Assembly (NCBI GenBank): GCA_934692905.1
Contig: CAKUUM010000006.1
Coordinates: forward strand, 4,268 to 68,267
Direction: 5' to 3'
DNA: 64,000 nucleotides
DNA from: an uncultured Bacteroidales bacterium
GTDB taxonomy: Bacteria; Bacteroidota; Bacteroidia; Bacteroidales; Paludibacteraceae
Shown here: positions 53,745 to 61,656 of the stretch, in pieces
Numbering within the stretch: position 1 is the stretch's first letter
Layout: each line of letters starts with the position of its first letter
The notes under the pieces: model-generated
What the model was told of the DNA's origin: nothing
Databases searched by the model: none
What the model saw: only the letters and a program-made list of their open reading frames with translations
Made by a program: the position numbers and the translations under genes

Positions 53745-53775
53745 CAAAGGTACTACTATTTTCTGAGGTGTGCAA
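53745..53775 (-). promoter_or_regulatory. Promoter of rplS
   Basis: Minus strand TTG (53775-53773), 20 bases, TACCTTTG (53752-53745). Confidence 0.8.
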
Positions 53776-53829
53776 CACAAAATTGCAAAATTCCGTTATT
53801 GCCGTTCCGTGCAGGTTCCGCTACGCCAT

Positions 53830-55104
53830 TCAGAGGTATGGAAGGACCTTTTCCATGTGGTTGGAGTGGGAGCCTTTGAGGAGAACGTGACGGTTGCACA
53901 AAGGATGGGCTTTCAAGTAATCACATAAGTCTTCGATTGTGGTGAAGACGGGGTATGGGGAGGTGGTGGTGCGGTATTCGTCACCAACCAAAAAGACCAT
54001 GTCCGCCTTGCGCTCCGCCAACATGTTGACGATGTTCTGGTGCTCCAAATGCGAGTAGTCGCCCAACTCACGCATCGCCCCAAGGATATACGTGTCGCCC
54101 GTGAAAGCATTGATGGCTGCCTGCATGGATGTGGGGTTGGCATTGTAAGCGTCCACGATAAGGTGGTTGTGCGCAGTCTCCATGGATTGGGAGCGTCCGT
54201 TGCTGGGAACGTAAGCGCGTATCGCCGACAAGCCTTGCTCACGGGATACGCCAAAGTACTCGCCGACACATAGTGCGGCTGAGATGTTCTCCGCGTTGTA
54301 GTTGCCAACAAGATGGGTGCCGGTGGGCATAACTCCTGTTTGATATAGAAGACCCCCTCCGGCTCCCCCCTCAAGGGGGGAGAGACAATTAGCATCGCGT
54401 TGGGCGGCGGCGTACATCTGAGATAGGTAGGGGTTGTCGGTGTTGCGGAAGATGTAACCGTGATGGGTGAGGAGGTAGTCGTAGAGTTCGCGCTTGGTGC
54501 GCTGTACGCCCTCGAAAGAACCAAAGCCCTGCAAGTGGGCGTGTCCGACATTGGTGATGAGTCCGTAGTTCGGTTCGGCGACATTCACCAGTTCCGTTAT
54601 GTCGCCCGGGTGCGAAGCCCCCATCTCCACAATCGCCATCTGATGCGCACGGGTAATGCTCAACAAGGTGAGCGGTACGCCAATGGAATTGTTGAGGTTG
54701 CCCTGCGTGTAGTAGATGTTGTACTTGGTAGAAAGGACGGCAGCCAATAACTCCTTGGTGGTCGTCTTGCCATTAGTGCCCGTGATGCCGATGATGGGCA
54801 GACCCAGGGCGCGGCGCCATGACAAAGCAAGAGACTGGAGAGCACGGACTCCCCCCGACCCCCTCAGGGAGGGGGGGAGCAGATAGGCACGGGCTTCGCC
54901 GTAGTCCTTGATTAGTTGGTTGTAGACTTCTTCGTTTGTGACGATAGCCATTGAGGCACCTTTGTCGAGGGCTTGGGCGGCAAAGCGGTTGCCGTCGAAG
55001 TTGTCCCCACAAAGCGCAAAGAACACGCAACCTGCGGGCAGGTTGCGTGTGTCGGTACTCACACAAAGCGAGTCCTTATTTTTTATTAGGAAGTTCCAAT
55101 CCAT
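53830..55104 (-). CDS. murF: UDP-MurNAc-tripeptide--D-alanyl-D-alanine ligase with two palindrome-derived inserts
   Basis: It adds D-Ala-D-Ala to the peptidoglycan precursor in the cytoplasm. The 424 residues show CVSTDTRNLPAGCVFFAL, the ATP loop GTNGKTTTK (109-117), VEMGASHPGDI, NVGHAHLQGFGS, GNYNAENISAAL and DAYNANPTSM. Two segments, LLPPSLRGSGGVRA (about 75-88) and LSPLEGGAGGGL (about 241-252), are encoded by C/G-rich hairpins and look like in-frame insertions. The chosen ATG 55104 (an alternative lies at 55125) lies inside the end of the MFS gene, implying coupling. Confidence 0.95.
   Translation of the reverse strand: MDWNFLIKNKDSLCVSTDTRNLPAGCVFFALCGDNFDGNRFAAQALDKGASMAIVTNEEVYNQLIKDYGEARAYLLPPSLRGSGGVRALQSLALSWRRALGLPIIGITGTNGKTTTKELLAAVLSTKYNIYYTQGNLNNSIGVPLTLLSITRAHQMAIVEMGASHPGDITELVNVAEPNYGLITNVGHAHLQGFGSFEGVQRTKRELYDYLLTHHGYIFRNTDNPYLSQMYAAAQRDANCLSPLEGGAGGGLLYQTGVMPTGTHLVGNYNAENISAALCVGEYFGVSREQGLSAIRAYVPSNGRSQSMETAHNHLIVDAYNANPTSMQAAINAFTGDTYILGAMRELGDYSHLEHQNIVNMLAERKADMVFLVGDEYRTTTSPYPVFTTIEDLCDYLKAHPLCNRHVLLKGSHSNHMEKVLPYL
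54349..54384. repeat. G/C-rich palindrome inserted in murF (second insert)
   Basis: CTCCCCCC and GGGGGGAG (54363-54370 with 54375-54382) form a perfect 8-bp hairpin with loop TCAA, flanked by CCCCCTCCGG. It is translated as LSPLEGGAGGGL. Confidence 0.85.
54841..54882. repeat. G/C-rich palindrome inserted in murF (first insert)
   Basis: The same CTCCCCCC/GGGGGGAG arms (54849-54856 with 54872-54879) enclose a CCCCCTCAGGGAG interior. It is translated as PPSLRGSGGVR. Confidence 0.85.
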
Positions 55105-56449
55105 AGCCCTTCTTCTTGTCTTCAATCTTCAAGAGCAATGAGAAAACAAACGCGATGACGCCGAAAGAGGCAAAAACAATCATCGGAACGAGATAACCGC
55201 CCGTCGCTTCGCGGAGTTTACCGATAAGCAGCGGCACGAGGCAAAGTCCGATATTCTGCACCCAGAAGATAAGGCAGTAGGCGGAACCCAATACCTTTTC
55301 GTCAATAATCTTCGGCACAGAGGGCCACATAGATGCGGGCACGAGTGAGAAACTGACACCCAACACCAAGATAGTGACAAGCGCAAGAGTCTTGCTCGGG
55401 AACGCGGGGAGTACGAAAGCGAAGACGCAATGGCAGGCAATCATAATGAGTGCGCCAATCATCATCATCGAGGCACCCTTACCCTTGTTGTCAATAAACG
55501 CGCCGAGGAAAGGCGTGAGCACCATAGCCAATATGGGGAACCACTTGAACAGACCTGCGGCTTCGGCGTTGGAGATTTGCAGGGTCTCTTCGAGGAAGTT
55601 GGTGGCGAAACGCTGGAAGGGGAAGATAGCCGAGTAGTAGAGTACGCAGAGGATAGCGACAATCCAGAACATCTTGGACTTGAAGATTTGTCCGAGGTCG
55701 GAGATGTGGAACTCATCCTCAGGGTCGTGCTCGGCAGTCATCTCGCCCGCCGCAACGAGTTGCTTGTCGAACTTGGTGTCCATGACGGTGAAGACAAGGA
55801 AATTGATAAGTCCGATGACGAGCAAGAGTGCGGAGAAGAGCAGGGGTGCCACCACGGAGTCCGTGCCATCGATTGCGAAAGCGTGGCTAATCATAGGGGA
55901 GAAGAGCATGGCGGCAAAGACACCGATACGGGCAATGGACATCTCAAGTCCCATTGCCAGAGCCATCTCCTTGCCTTTGAACCACTTGGCGAGAATCTTG
56001 CTGACCGTGGTGCCTGCCATCTCGCAACCACAACCGAAAATCATAAATCCGAACATGGCAACCTTCGCCGAGCCCGGCATGTCGGTCCACCACGAGTTGA
56101 GCCACGAGACATTGTTGGCATCGAACCAGTCGCTGATGCCGATGTACTTGATAGCGGCACCGATAACCATAAGCGACGCCGAGAGCGTGCCCGTGAAACG
56201 GACACCCATCTTGTCGAGGATGATACCCGCAATAATCAGAAAACCAAAGACATTGAGCAGGTATTCGCCCGCTGCGTACGTGCCGAAATCGCCACGGTCC
56301 CAGTTGTAGGACTTCTCAAGAAGAGAAGCCAGCGGCGAGAGAATGTCGACAAACATGTAGGCAAAGAACATCATCGATGCCACAAGGAAAAGGACTGTCC
56401 AACGTGCTACTGCAGAGTCACGAAGGGTTTGTTGTAGTTTTTCTACCAT
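55076..56449 (-). CDS. Major facilitator superfamily transporter
   Basis: The 457-residue protein has twelve or so TMs, an N-terminal FMFVDILSPLASLLEKSYNWDRGDFGTY, GIILDKMGVRFTG between TM2 and TM3 (MFS A-motif variant), and a second-half equivalent FLGAFIDNKGKGASMM. A cytoplasmic loop of about 45 residues (DTKFDKQLVAAGEMTAEHDP) lies mid-protein. The substrate cannot be read from sequence. Its end overlaps the start of murF, an operon pairing whose meaning is unclear. Confidence 0.88.
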   Translation of the reverse strand: MVEKLQQTLRDSAVARWTVLFLVASMMFFAYMFVDILSPLASLLEKSYNWDRGDFGTYAAGEYLLNVFGFLIIAGIILDKMGVRFTGTLSASLMVIGAAIKYIGISDWFDANNVSWLNSWWTDMPGSAKVAMFGFMIFGCGCEMAGTTVSKILAKWFKGKEMALAMGLEMSIARIGVFAAMLFSPMISHAFAIDGTDSVVAPLLFSALLLVIGLINFLVFTVMDTKFDKQLVAAGEMTAEHDPEDEFHISDLGQIFKSKMFWIVAILCVLYYSAIFPFQRFATNFLEETLQISNAEAAGLFKWFPILAMVLTPFLGAFIDNKGKGASMMMIGALIMIACHCVFAFVLPAFPSKTLALVTILVLGVSFSLVPASMWPSVPKIIDEKVLGSAYCLIFWVQNIGLCLVPLLIGKLREATGGYLVPMIVFASFGVIAFVFSLLLKIEDKKKGYGLELPNKK

Positions 56450-56737
56450 AAAGTATTAGTGAATATAAACATCTAATAATCAATGGCTCCGTTAAAAGCC
56501 ACTAAAATAAAAGGAACATATAATTAACCGTGTAATTAACCATTAATTTTCCACGTAATGCCATGTGGGGACTCCATTAAAAGCCATTAAAGAACCATTA
56601 AAAAGACATGGGAATGGACTCCGTTAATTGCCGTTAATTGACCGTTAATGTATTGAGGAACATGTAATTAACCACGAATTAACCATTAATTTTCCACGTA
56701 CTGCACTTTGACGATGCGGGACGCGCCGTCCCCACAC
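56450..56737. other. Gap made largely of a degenerate tandem repeat
   Basis: I see no gene between the MFS start and the small 45-residue gene. The gap is mostly the repeat at 56482-56700. No consensus promoter for the MFS-murF pair was found. Confidence 0.6.
56482..56700. repeat. Long degenerate tandem repeat of CCGTTAA/AATTAACC words
   Basis: Two units of about 80 bases (56482-56557 and 56614-56700) both begin GG(A)CTCCGTTAA and end with the identical 24-base string at 56534-56557 and 56677-56700. A partial third unit lies between them (56574-56613). Confidence 0.88.
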
Positions 56738-56875
56738 CTATAAGGCTTCGTCGTCGGGACGAGGGGGGATAGGGGGTGCGGGCTTGCGGGAAGGCAAGCG
56801 GCTGCGCTTGCGAAGCCATGCCGCCTTGCGCTTCTCGTATTCCGCATAATGCGTCTCTAAATAGCCGTCAGCCAC
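56738..56875 (-). CDS. Small basic conserved-looking protein, 45 residues, GTG start
   Basis: Between repeat blocks an ORF begins GTG GCT GAC and ends TAG. It encodes a 45-residue peptide beginning (M/V)ADGYLETHYAEYEKRKAAW, continuing with a basic stretch LRKRSRLPSRKP, a proline run and PRPDDEAL. The helix-like acidic/basic first half, basic middle and acidic end look like real protein, and I believe short proteins of this type exist across Bacteroidales. No ATG lies in frame before an upstream stop. It is probably cytoplasmic, possibly nucleic-acid or ribosome binding (inference). Confidence 0.7.
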   Translation of the reverse strand: MADGYLETHYAEYEKRKAAWLRKRSRLPSRKPAPPIPPRPDDEAL

Positions 56876-56950
56876 CTTTTTAGTTAATAGGTAATAATTA
56901 ATAGTTAATATCGCTTAACGGGATGCCTTCGGCAATTCTCACTTATCCCT

Positions 56951-56987
56951 ATTCTATCCCTTGCGCATCCCTTGCCTATCCCTTGCT
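56951..56987. repeat. CCCTTGCGCAT word repeat
   Basis: Four CTATCCCTTG-type units. 56955-56975 is identical to 32491-32511 over 21 bases. Confidence 0.85.
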
Positions 56988-57076
56988 GAATCGTTCTGCC
57001 TTATCACGACTGAAAGTCGAAAAGGGAACGGCAAAATCGTGAAAGAATTTTAATAAATTCACAAACGACCCGCGAG

Positions 57077-57164
57077 AGACTCCCGATAGACCCGCGACAA
57101 AGTCGCGACAAGGTCAAGGTAAGGTCGGGGTAAGGGCAGGGTAACATCAGGGAAAGGTCAGGGA
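57077..57164 (-). repeat. Composite word repeat, copy C (inverted)
   Basis: Read on the minus strand, the TCCCTGACCT module (57164-57147, with degenerate units following) precedes the TTTGTCGCGGG module (57101-57077), the same order as in copies A and B. Confidence 0.85.
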
Positions 57165-57226
57165 AAAGCCGAAGATTAATGGTTATTGGATTTCGGATGT
57201 CCGGTTATAGAATTTCGGAGTCGGGG

Positions 57227-57718
57227 TTATTGGATTCCGAGTTCTTTCTTGACCAATGGCATGAGGTCCAGAGCGTCGTCGGCGATGTAGAGGGTAGCCA
57301 TAGAGTCGAAGACATAGGTGCAACCCTGTGCGGCACCGACCTTCTTGATGGCATCGAGCATCTTCTTCTGGACGGGCTGGAGGTACTCCTGCTGCTTCGC
57401 CTGCAGGTCACGCTGAGCGGTCTGGCTGAAGAGTTGGATACGCTGCTCCATCTCAGCCAACTCCTGCTGACGGAACTGACGAACGCCATCGGTCATGCCT
57501 GCCTGATTAGCCTGAAAATCAGCGACTTTCTTATTGAACTCCTCCTGCATGTTGGCGAACTGGAGTTCGTACTGGTTGGCAAGAGTGTCGAGTTTGGCTT
57601 GCATGTTTTTGAGTTCAGGCATGGCGGCAAGCAACTCCTGCGAGTTGATGTGCCCCAGTTTCTGCGCGCTCGCCAGCATGGGCAGTACCATTGCCAGCAT
57701 AAGAATGATTTTCTTCAT
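57227..57718 (-). CDS. OmpH/Skp-family periplasmic chaperone (second)
   Basis: The 163-residue protein has a signal peptide (1-18) and the Skp plan: a short beta strand segment GHINSQELLAAMPELKNMQ, then a long coiled-coil arm (about 35-120), then YVFDSMATLYIADDALDLMP. It would hold unfolded outer-membrane proteins for BamA. It is last in the bamA operon, 42 bases after its paralogue. Repeat words extend into its final codons (about 57227-57240). Confidence 0.9.
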   Translation of the reverse strand: MKKIILMLAMVLPMLASAQKLGHINSQELLAAMPELKNMQAKLDTLANQYELQFANMQEEFNKKVADFQANQAGMTDGVRQFRQQELAEMEQRIQLFSQTAQRDLQAKQQEYLQPVQKKMLDAIKKVGAAQGCTYVFDSMATLYIADDALDLMPLVKKELGIQ

Positions 57719-57760
57719 TTTCGTATAGTTTATTTGTTATTATTATCGGTTGATTATGAG

Positions 57761-58288
57761 TTACTTGGCTCCGAGTTTCTCGAGTACCTGGTCGGAGACG
57801 TCGAGTTTGGAGGACATGTAGATGAGTGACGGGTCGGCGGAGCGGTCCTTGATGACGTCGTACCGCTTTTCGCCGGCGAGTTCCTGTATGGCGTTGTACA
57901 CCTCCTCCTGAATGGGCTTGAGGAGAGACTCGCGCTTCTTGTACCACTCGCCGTCGGGTCCGAAGTACTTGCGCTTGAGTTCGAGGACCTCTTGTTCTTT
58001 TTGGAGTATCTCGTCCTCGCGCTTGGACTTCATGTCGGCGGAGAGGAAGATTTGCTCGGTCTGGTAGTTGGAGGTGAGGATTTGCGCCTCCTGTTGGGCG
58101 GCGTCAATCTCCTTTTGCCAGCGTTTGGATATCATGGCGAGTTGCTCGTTGGCGGTTTCGTACTGTGGCAGGTTCTTGAGGATATACTGCATGTCGATGT
58201 ACGCCACGGAGAATTTCTGCGCGGAAAGGGTGGTCGGCAGACACCATGAGAGGAGTGTTAAGAGGCTGATTATGAGAAGTTTCTTCAT
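57761..58288 (-). CDS. OmpH/Skp-family periplasmic chaperone (first)
   Basis: The 175-residue paralogue has signal peptide 1-23, VAYIDMQYILKNLPQYETANEQL, a coiled-coil arm (about 50-130) and the C-terminal LIYMSSKLDVSDQVLEKLG. It begins 5 bases after bamA. Tandem Skp-like genes after bamA are standard in Bacteroidales. Confidence 0.92.
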   Translation of the reverse strand: MKKLLIISLLTLLSWCLPTTLSAQKFSVAYIDMQYILKNLPQYETANEQLAMISKRWQKEIDAAQQEAQILTSNYQTEQIFLSADMKSKREDEILQKEQEVLELKRKYFGPDGEWYKKRESLLKPIQEEVYNAIQELAGEKRYDVIKDRSADPSLIYMSSKLDVSDQVLEKLGAK

Positions 58289-58293
58289 ACTGC

Positions 58294-60912
58294 TTACAAT
58301 TCTTGTCCGAGGACGAAATGGAACTGCGACTTGCCCGAGGACATGGAGCCGTTGATGGGGTCGAAGCCCCAGCCCCAGTCGATACCCATGAGTCCGAACA
58401 TCGGGAGGAAGAGGCGTATGCCGACGCCGGCGGAACGCTTGAGGTTGAAGGGGTTGTAGTCCTTGATGTCGGCGAAACAGTTACCCGCCTCGACGAAAGC
58501 CAGCGCCCAGATGGTGGCGTTCTGCTCGAGGGAGATGGGGTAGCGGAGTTCCATGGTGTACTTATTATATAGGTAGCCCATGTTGCGTCCGACGGTGGCA
58601 TCGTAGGGGGTGAGGGAGCCCGACTGGTAGCCGCGCATGGAGATGTATTCGGTGGAGTAACTGGAGTAACTGGACATGCCGTCGCCGCCCATGTAGAAAG
58701 TCTCGAAGGGCGATTTGGCGTTCTTGTTGAAGTGCCCGAGGTAGCCGAATTCGGCACGCGCCATGAGGACGAGTTTGGAGTCGGCGGTGAGGGGCGTGAA
58801 GACCTTGCCCGAGAAACGCCACTTGTGGTACTCGAGGAGATGGTAGCGCTCGGAGGTGGTCATCTGGGCGTACTCGGCATCGGTGGTGCGCTTGATGAGG
58901 GAGTACGGCGGGGTGATTTTCAAGCCCAAAGTGAACTGGGAGCCACGCCGTGTGTAGATGGGGTTGTCGATACTGGAGCGCGACAATTGGAGGTTGAGGG
59001 CGAGGTTGTGGCTGGTGCCGTCGGTGATGATGAGGTAGGGCCAGTCCTTCATCATGTACATCTGGTAACTGAGTTCGCCGTAGAAGGAGAAGTAGTCGTC
59101 GGGCCAACTGAGGCGCTTGCCGTAGCCTATGCTGACGCCGAAAGTGCGGAGGTACTTGCCCTTGTCCGCCTCCATTTCGCGGTAGTTGTCGTAGTAATTG
59201 CTGCCGCCGTAGTAACTGTTATAGTAGTTGTAATAGTTGTTGTAGAGGCTGTTGTAGCCCTTGAGGAAACGGTCGGAATAGCCCGTTTGCGAAGCAAAGA
59301 AAATGCTGGCACTCAGAGAGTTAGGTCGCTTGCCGCCGAGCCACGGTTCCAAGAAACTGATGGAGGCGGAGGTGTAGTAGATACCGTTGGTGCGGGCGTT
59401 GATGGAAAAAGTCTGCCCCTCGCCCTGCGGCACGATACGGTAACTCTTGGGGTTGAAGATGTTCTGGATGGCGAAATTGGTGAACTTGAGTCCCAACGAG
59501 CCGACGAGACCTGTGGCACCCCAGCCGAGCGAGAACTCGATTTGGTCGGAGGATTTGGTCTCGAGTTGGTAGGTGATGTCCACGGTGCCGTCCTCGGGAT
59601 TGGGCTGAATATCAGGGACTAACTTCTCCTGGTCGAAGTGCCCCATCTGCGCCAACTCGCGGAGAGAGCGCATGATGTCGGACTGGGAGTAGAGTTGCCC
59701 GGGCTTGGTGTAGAGTTCGCGGCGGACGACGTGCTCATAGACGCGGGTGTTGCCGACGATGTTGATTTCGTTGATAGTGGCGGGTTGCCCCTCGTACATG
59801 CGCATCTCATAGTCGATGGAGTCGCCGTCGATGCGCACCTCGACGGGCTCGACATTGAAGAAGAGGTAGCCCTGGTCGGTGTAGAGTTTGGAGACGGCGT
59901 CATCGTCCTCGTTGAGGCGTTTGTTGAGTTCCTTGAGGTTGTAGGTGTCGCCGCGCTTGATGCCGAGGACGGCATTGAGGTATTCGTAAGGATAGACGGT
60001 GTTGCCGACCCACGTGATGTCGCGGAAGAAGTACTTTTTTCCCTCATCCACAGTGAGATAGACGTCCACGCGGGTGGAGTCTTCGGGGGAACGGACTACG
60101 CTGTCGGCGATGATTTGGGCGTCACGGTAGCCGATTTCGTTGTACTTTTCGATGACCAACTTCTTGTCGTTCTCAAACTCCTGCGCGACGAATTTCTTGG
60201 TGCGGAAGAGGTTGATGATGTTGTTGTCGTTGGTTTTCTTCATGGCGTGGTTGATTTGGTTGTCAGTCAGCGCCTCATTGCCCGTGATGTAGATGTGTCC
60301 GACTTTGGTTTTCGCCTTTTTGTCCACGTTGACAGCTACTTTGACGTAGCCAGGGTGGTCTTTGTCGTCGAACTGGAGCACCTTGATTTCGGCATTGTAG
60401 AAGCCTTTTTCGGCAAGGTACTTGGCGATGACCTTCTGCGCACGGTCGGCAAGGTCGGGCGTCATCTGTCCGCCTTTCTGTATGCCGACTTTGACTTCGA
60501 CGTCCTCTTTCTCGCTCTTTTTCAAGCCGTTATATGCCACATCGGAGATACGGGGACGCTGTTTGAGGGCTATCTCAAGCCAGATTTTGTTGCCCTCAAT
60601 TTTGGTGGCTTTGATTTTGACATCGGAGAAGAGCCCCTGTTTCCAGAAGCGTTTGAGCGACTTGGTGATTTGGTCGCCCGGCACCTCAATCTTGTCGCCC
60701 ACCGCCAAACCGGAGAAGCCGATGAGGACGAAATCCTCGTAACTGTCGGCTCCCGTGACGCTGATACCTGCGATTTCGTAGGTCTTGCGCTGCATGGTGT
60801 ACTCGATGGACGGTGTGGGGGCTGCCGTGGTGTCGGCAGGCGTGTCGGTCTGCGCGGCAAGGGGTAGCGCGCAGAGCAGGGACAATAGTATGAGGTTAAT
60901 GTATCTGTTCAC
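58294..60912 (-). CDS. bamA: Outer-membrane protein assembly factor BamA
   Basis: The 872-residue protein has a signal peptide (1-20), five POTRA domains (about 45-460; for example VGHIYITGNEALTDNQI and INEINIVGNTRVYEHVVRREL) and a 16-strand barrel with the GRNMGYLYNKYTMELRYPIS and LPMFGLMGIDWGWGFD regions. It ends in a charged/aromatic strand FHFVLGQEL. It inserts beta-barrel proteins into the outer membrane. Residues about 549-580 form an unusual Tyr/Asn-rich stretch (YNNYYNYYNSYYGG) in an extracellular loop. The start overlaps uppS by 17 bases. Confidence 0.96.
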   Translation of the reverse strand: MNRYINLILLSLLCALPLAAQTDTPADTTAAPTPSIEYTMQRKTYEIAGISVTGADSYEDFVLIGFSGLAVGDKIEVPGDQITKSLKRFWKQGLFSDVKIKATKIEGNKIWLEIALKQRPRISDVAYNGLKKSEKEDVEVKVGIQKGGQMTPDLADRAQKVIAKYLAEKGFYNAEIKVLQFDDKDHPGYVKVAVNVDKKAKTKVGHIYITGNEALTDNQINHAMKKTNDNNIINLFRTKKFVAQEFENDKKLVIEKYNEIGYRDAQIIADSVVRSPEDSTRVDVYLTVDEGKKYFFRDITWVGNTVYPYEYLNAVLGIKRGDTYNLKELNKRLNEDDDAVSKLYTDQGYLFFNVEPVEVRIDGDSIDYEMRMYEGQPATINEINIVGNTRVYEHVVRRELYTKPGQLYSQSDIMRSLRELAQMGHFDQEKLVPDIQPNPEDGTVDITYQLETKSSDQIEFSLGWGATGLVGSLGLKFTNFAIQNIFNPKSYRIVPQGEGQTFSINARTNGIYYTSASISFLEPWLGGKRPNSLSASIFFASQTGYSDRFLKGYNSLYNNYYNYYNSYYGGSNYYDNYREMEADKGKYLRTFGVSIGYGKRLSWPDDYFSFYGELSYQMYMMKDWPYLIITDGTSHNLALNLQLSRSSIDNPIYTRRGSQFTLGLKITPPYSLIKRTTDAEYAQMTTSERYHLLEYHKWRFSGKVFTPLTADSKLVLMARAEFGYLGHFNKNAKSPFETFYMGGDGMSSYSSYSTEYISMRGYQSGSLTPYDATVGRNMGYLYNKYTMELRYPISLEQNATIWALAFVEAGNCFADIKDYNPFNLKRSAGVGIRLFLPMFGLMGIDWGWGFDPINGSMSSGKSQFHFVLGQEL

Positions 60913-61636
60913 TGGTCATTCCAAATCTACGTTCGCGGTGCTGATAGTCCACGATGGCACGGTAAAACTCTTCAGCGGTAAACTCCGGCCACAGGCACGA
61001 GGTGAAATACAACTCGGAATATGCCAGTTGCCAAAGCAGGAAGTTGCTGATTCTCAGTTCGCCGCTGGTGCGAATGAGGAGGTCGGGGTCGGGCATATCG
61101 GCGGTGGTGAGATGGGCAGAGACTGTCTGTTCGTTGATGTCCTCAAGGCGCATAGTGCCATTCTTGACCTCGGCGGCAATGTCCTGCACGGCACGGATGA
61201 TTTCCCAACGACTGCTATAACTGAGTGCCACTACGAGTTTGAGACCCGTATTGGCAGAGGTCTGGCGCATACACTCGTCGAACTTGCGGTGTGCCTCGTC
61301 GGGCAGGCGATTGAGGTCGCCAATGGTGAGCAACTGTACGTTGTTCTTCATCAGTGTGGGCGTCTCCTTTGCGATAGTGTCCACCAGCAGGGACATCAAG
61401 GCATCCACCTCCTCTTTGGGGCGGTTCCAGTTCTCTGTGGAGAAAGCATAGACGGTCAAGTACTCGATGCCGAGTCCGGCTGCCGCTTCCGTAATCTCGT
61501 GGACGGTCTCTACGCCTTTGCGGTGCCCGAACATACGCGCCAAACCCTGACGCTTCGCCCAACGGCCATTGCCATCCATGATGATGGCGATGTGGCGAGG
61601 TATCCTATCCGGTTGTATTTGTTGCTTGTAGCCCAT
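60896..61636 (-). CDS. uppS: Undecaprenyl diphosphate synthase (isoprenyl transferase)
   Basis: It makes the C55 lipid carrier for peptidoglycan and surface glycans by cis-adding isopentenyl units. The 246 residues show the conserved IAIIMDGNGRWAKRQG (17-32, catalytic Asp21), GHRKG, LTVYAFSTENWNRP, and near the end LIRTSGELRISNFLLWQLAYSEL followed by LWPEF. It sits between the beta-barrel genes and bamA, as is usual for Bacteroidota. Confidence 0.97.
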   Translation of the reverse strand: MGYKQQIQPDRIPRHIAIIMDGNGRWAKRQGLARMFGHRKGVETVHEITEAAAGLGIEYLTVYAFSTENWNRPKEEVDALMSLLVDTIAKETPTLMKNNVQLLTIGDLNRLPDEAHRKFDECMRQTSANTGLKLVVALSYSSRWEIIRAVQDIAAEVKNGTMRLEDINEQTVSAHLTTADMPDPDLLIRTSGELRISNFLLWQLAYSELYFTSCLWPEFTAEEFYRAIVDYQHRERRFGMTSEQIH

Positions 61637-61656
61637 ATCGCGTCGCTCTTTTTTAT

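Larger units (their letters stand above)
56876..57226. other. 351-base gap of dispersed word repeats
   Basis: No gene is seen. Contents are the CCCTTGCGCATC block (56951-56987), composite repeat copy C (57077-57164) and GGTTATTGGATTTCGG-type words (57180-57240) running into the 3' end of the OmpH gene. Confidence 0.7.

Noticed and set aside
59638..60867. 409-codon plus-strand ORF opposite bamA
   Set aside because: Antisense to POTRA domains, extremely rich in Val/Asp/Phe with no start-site context; a codon-bias shadow.
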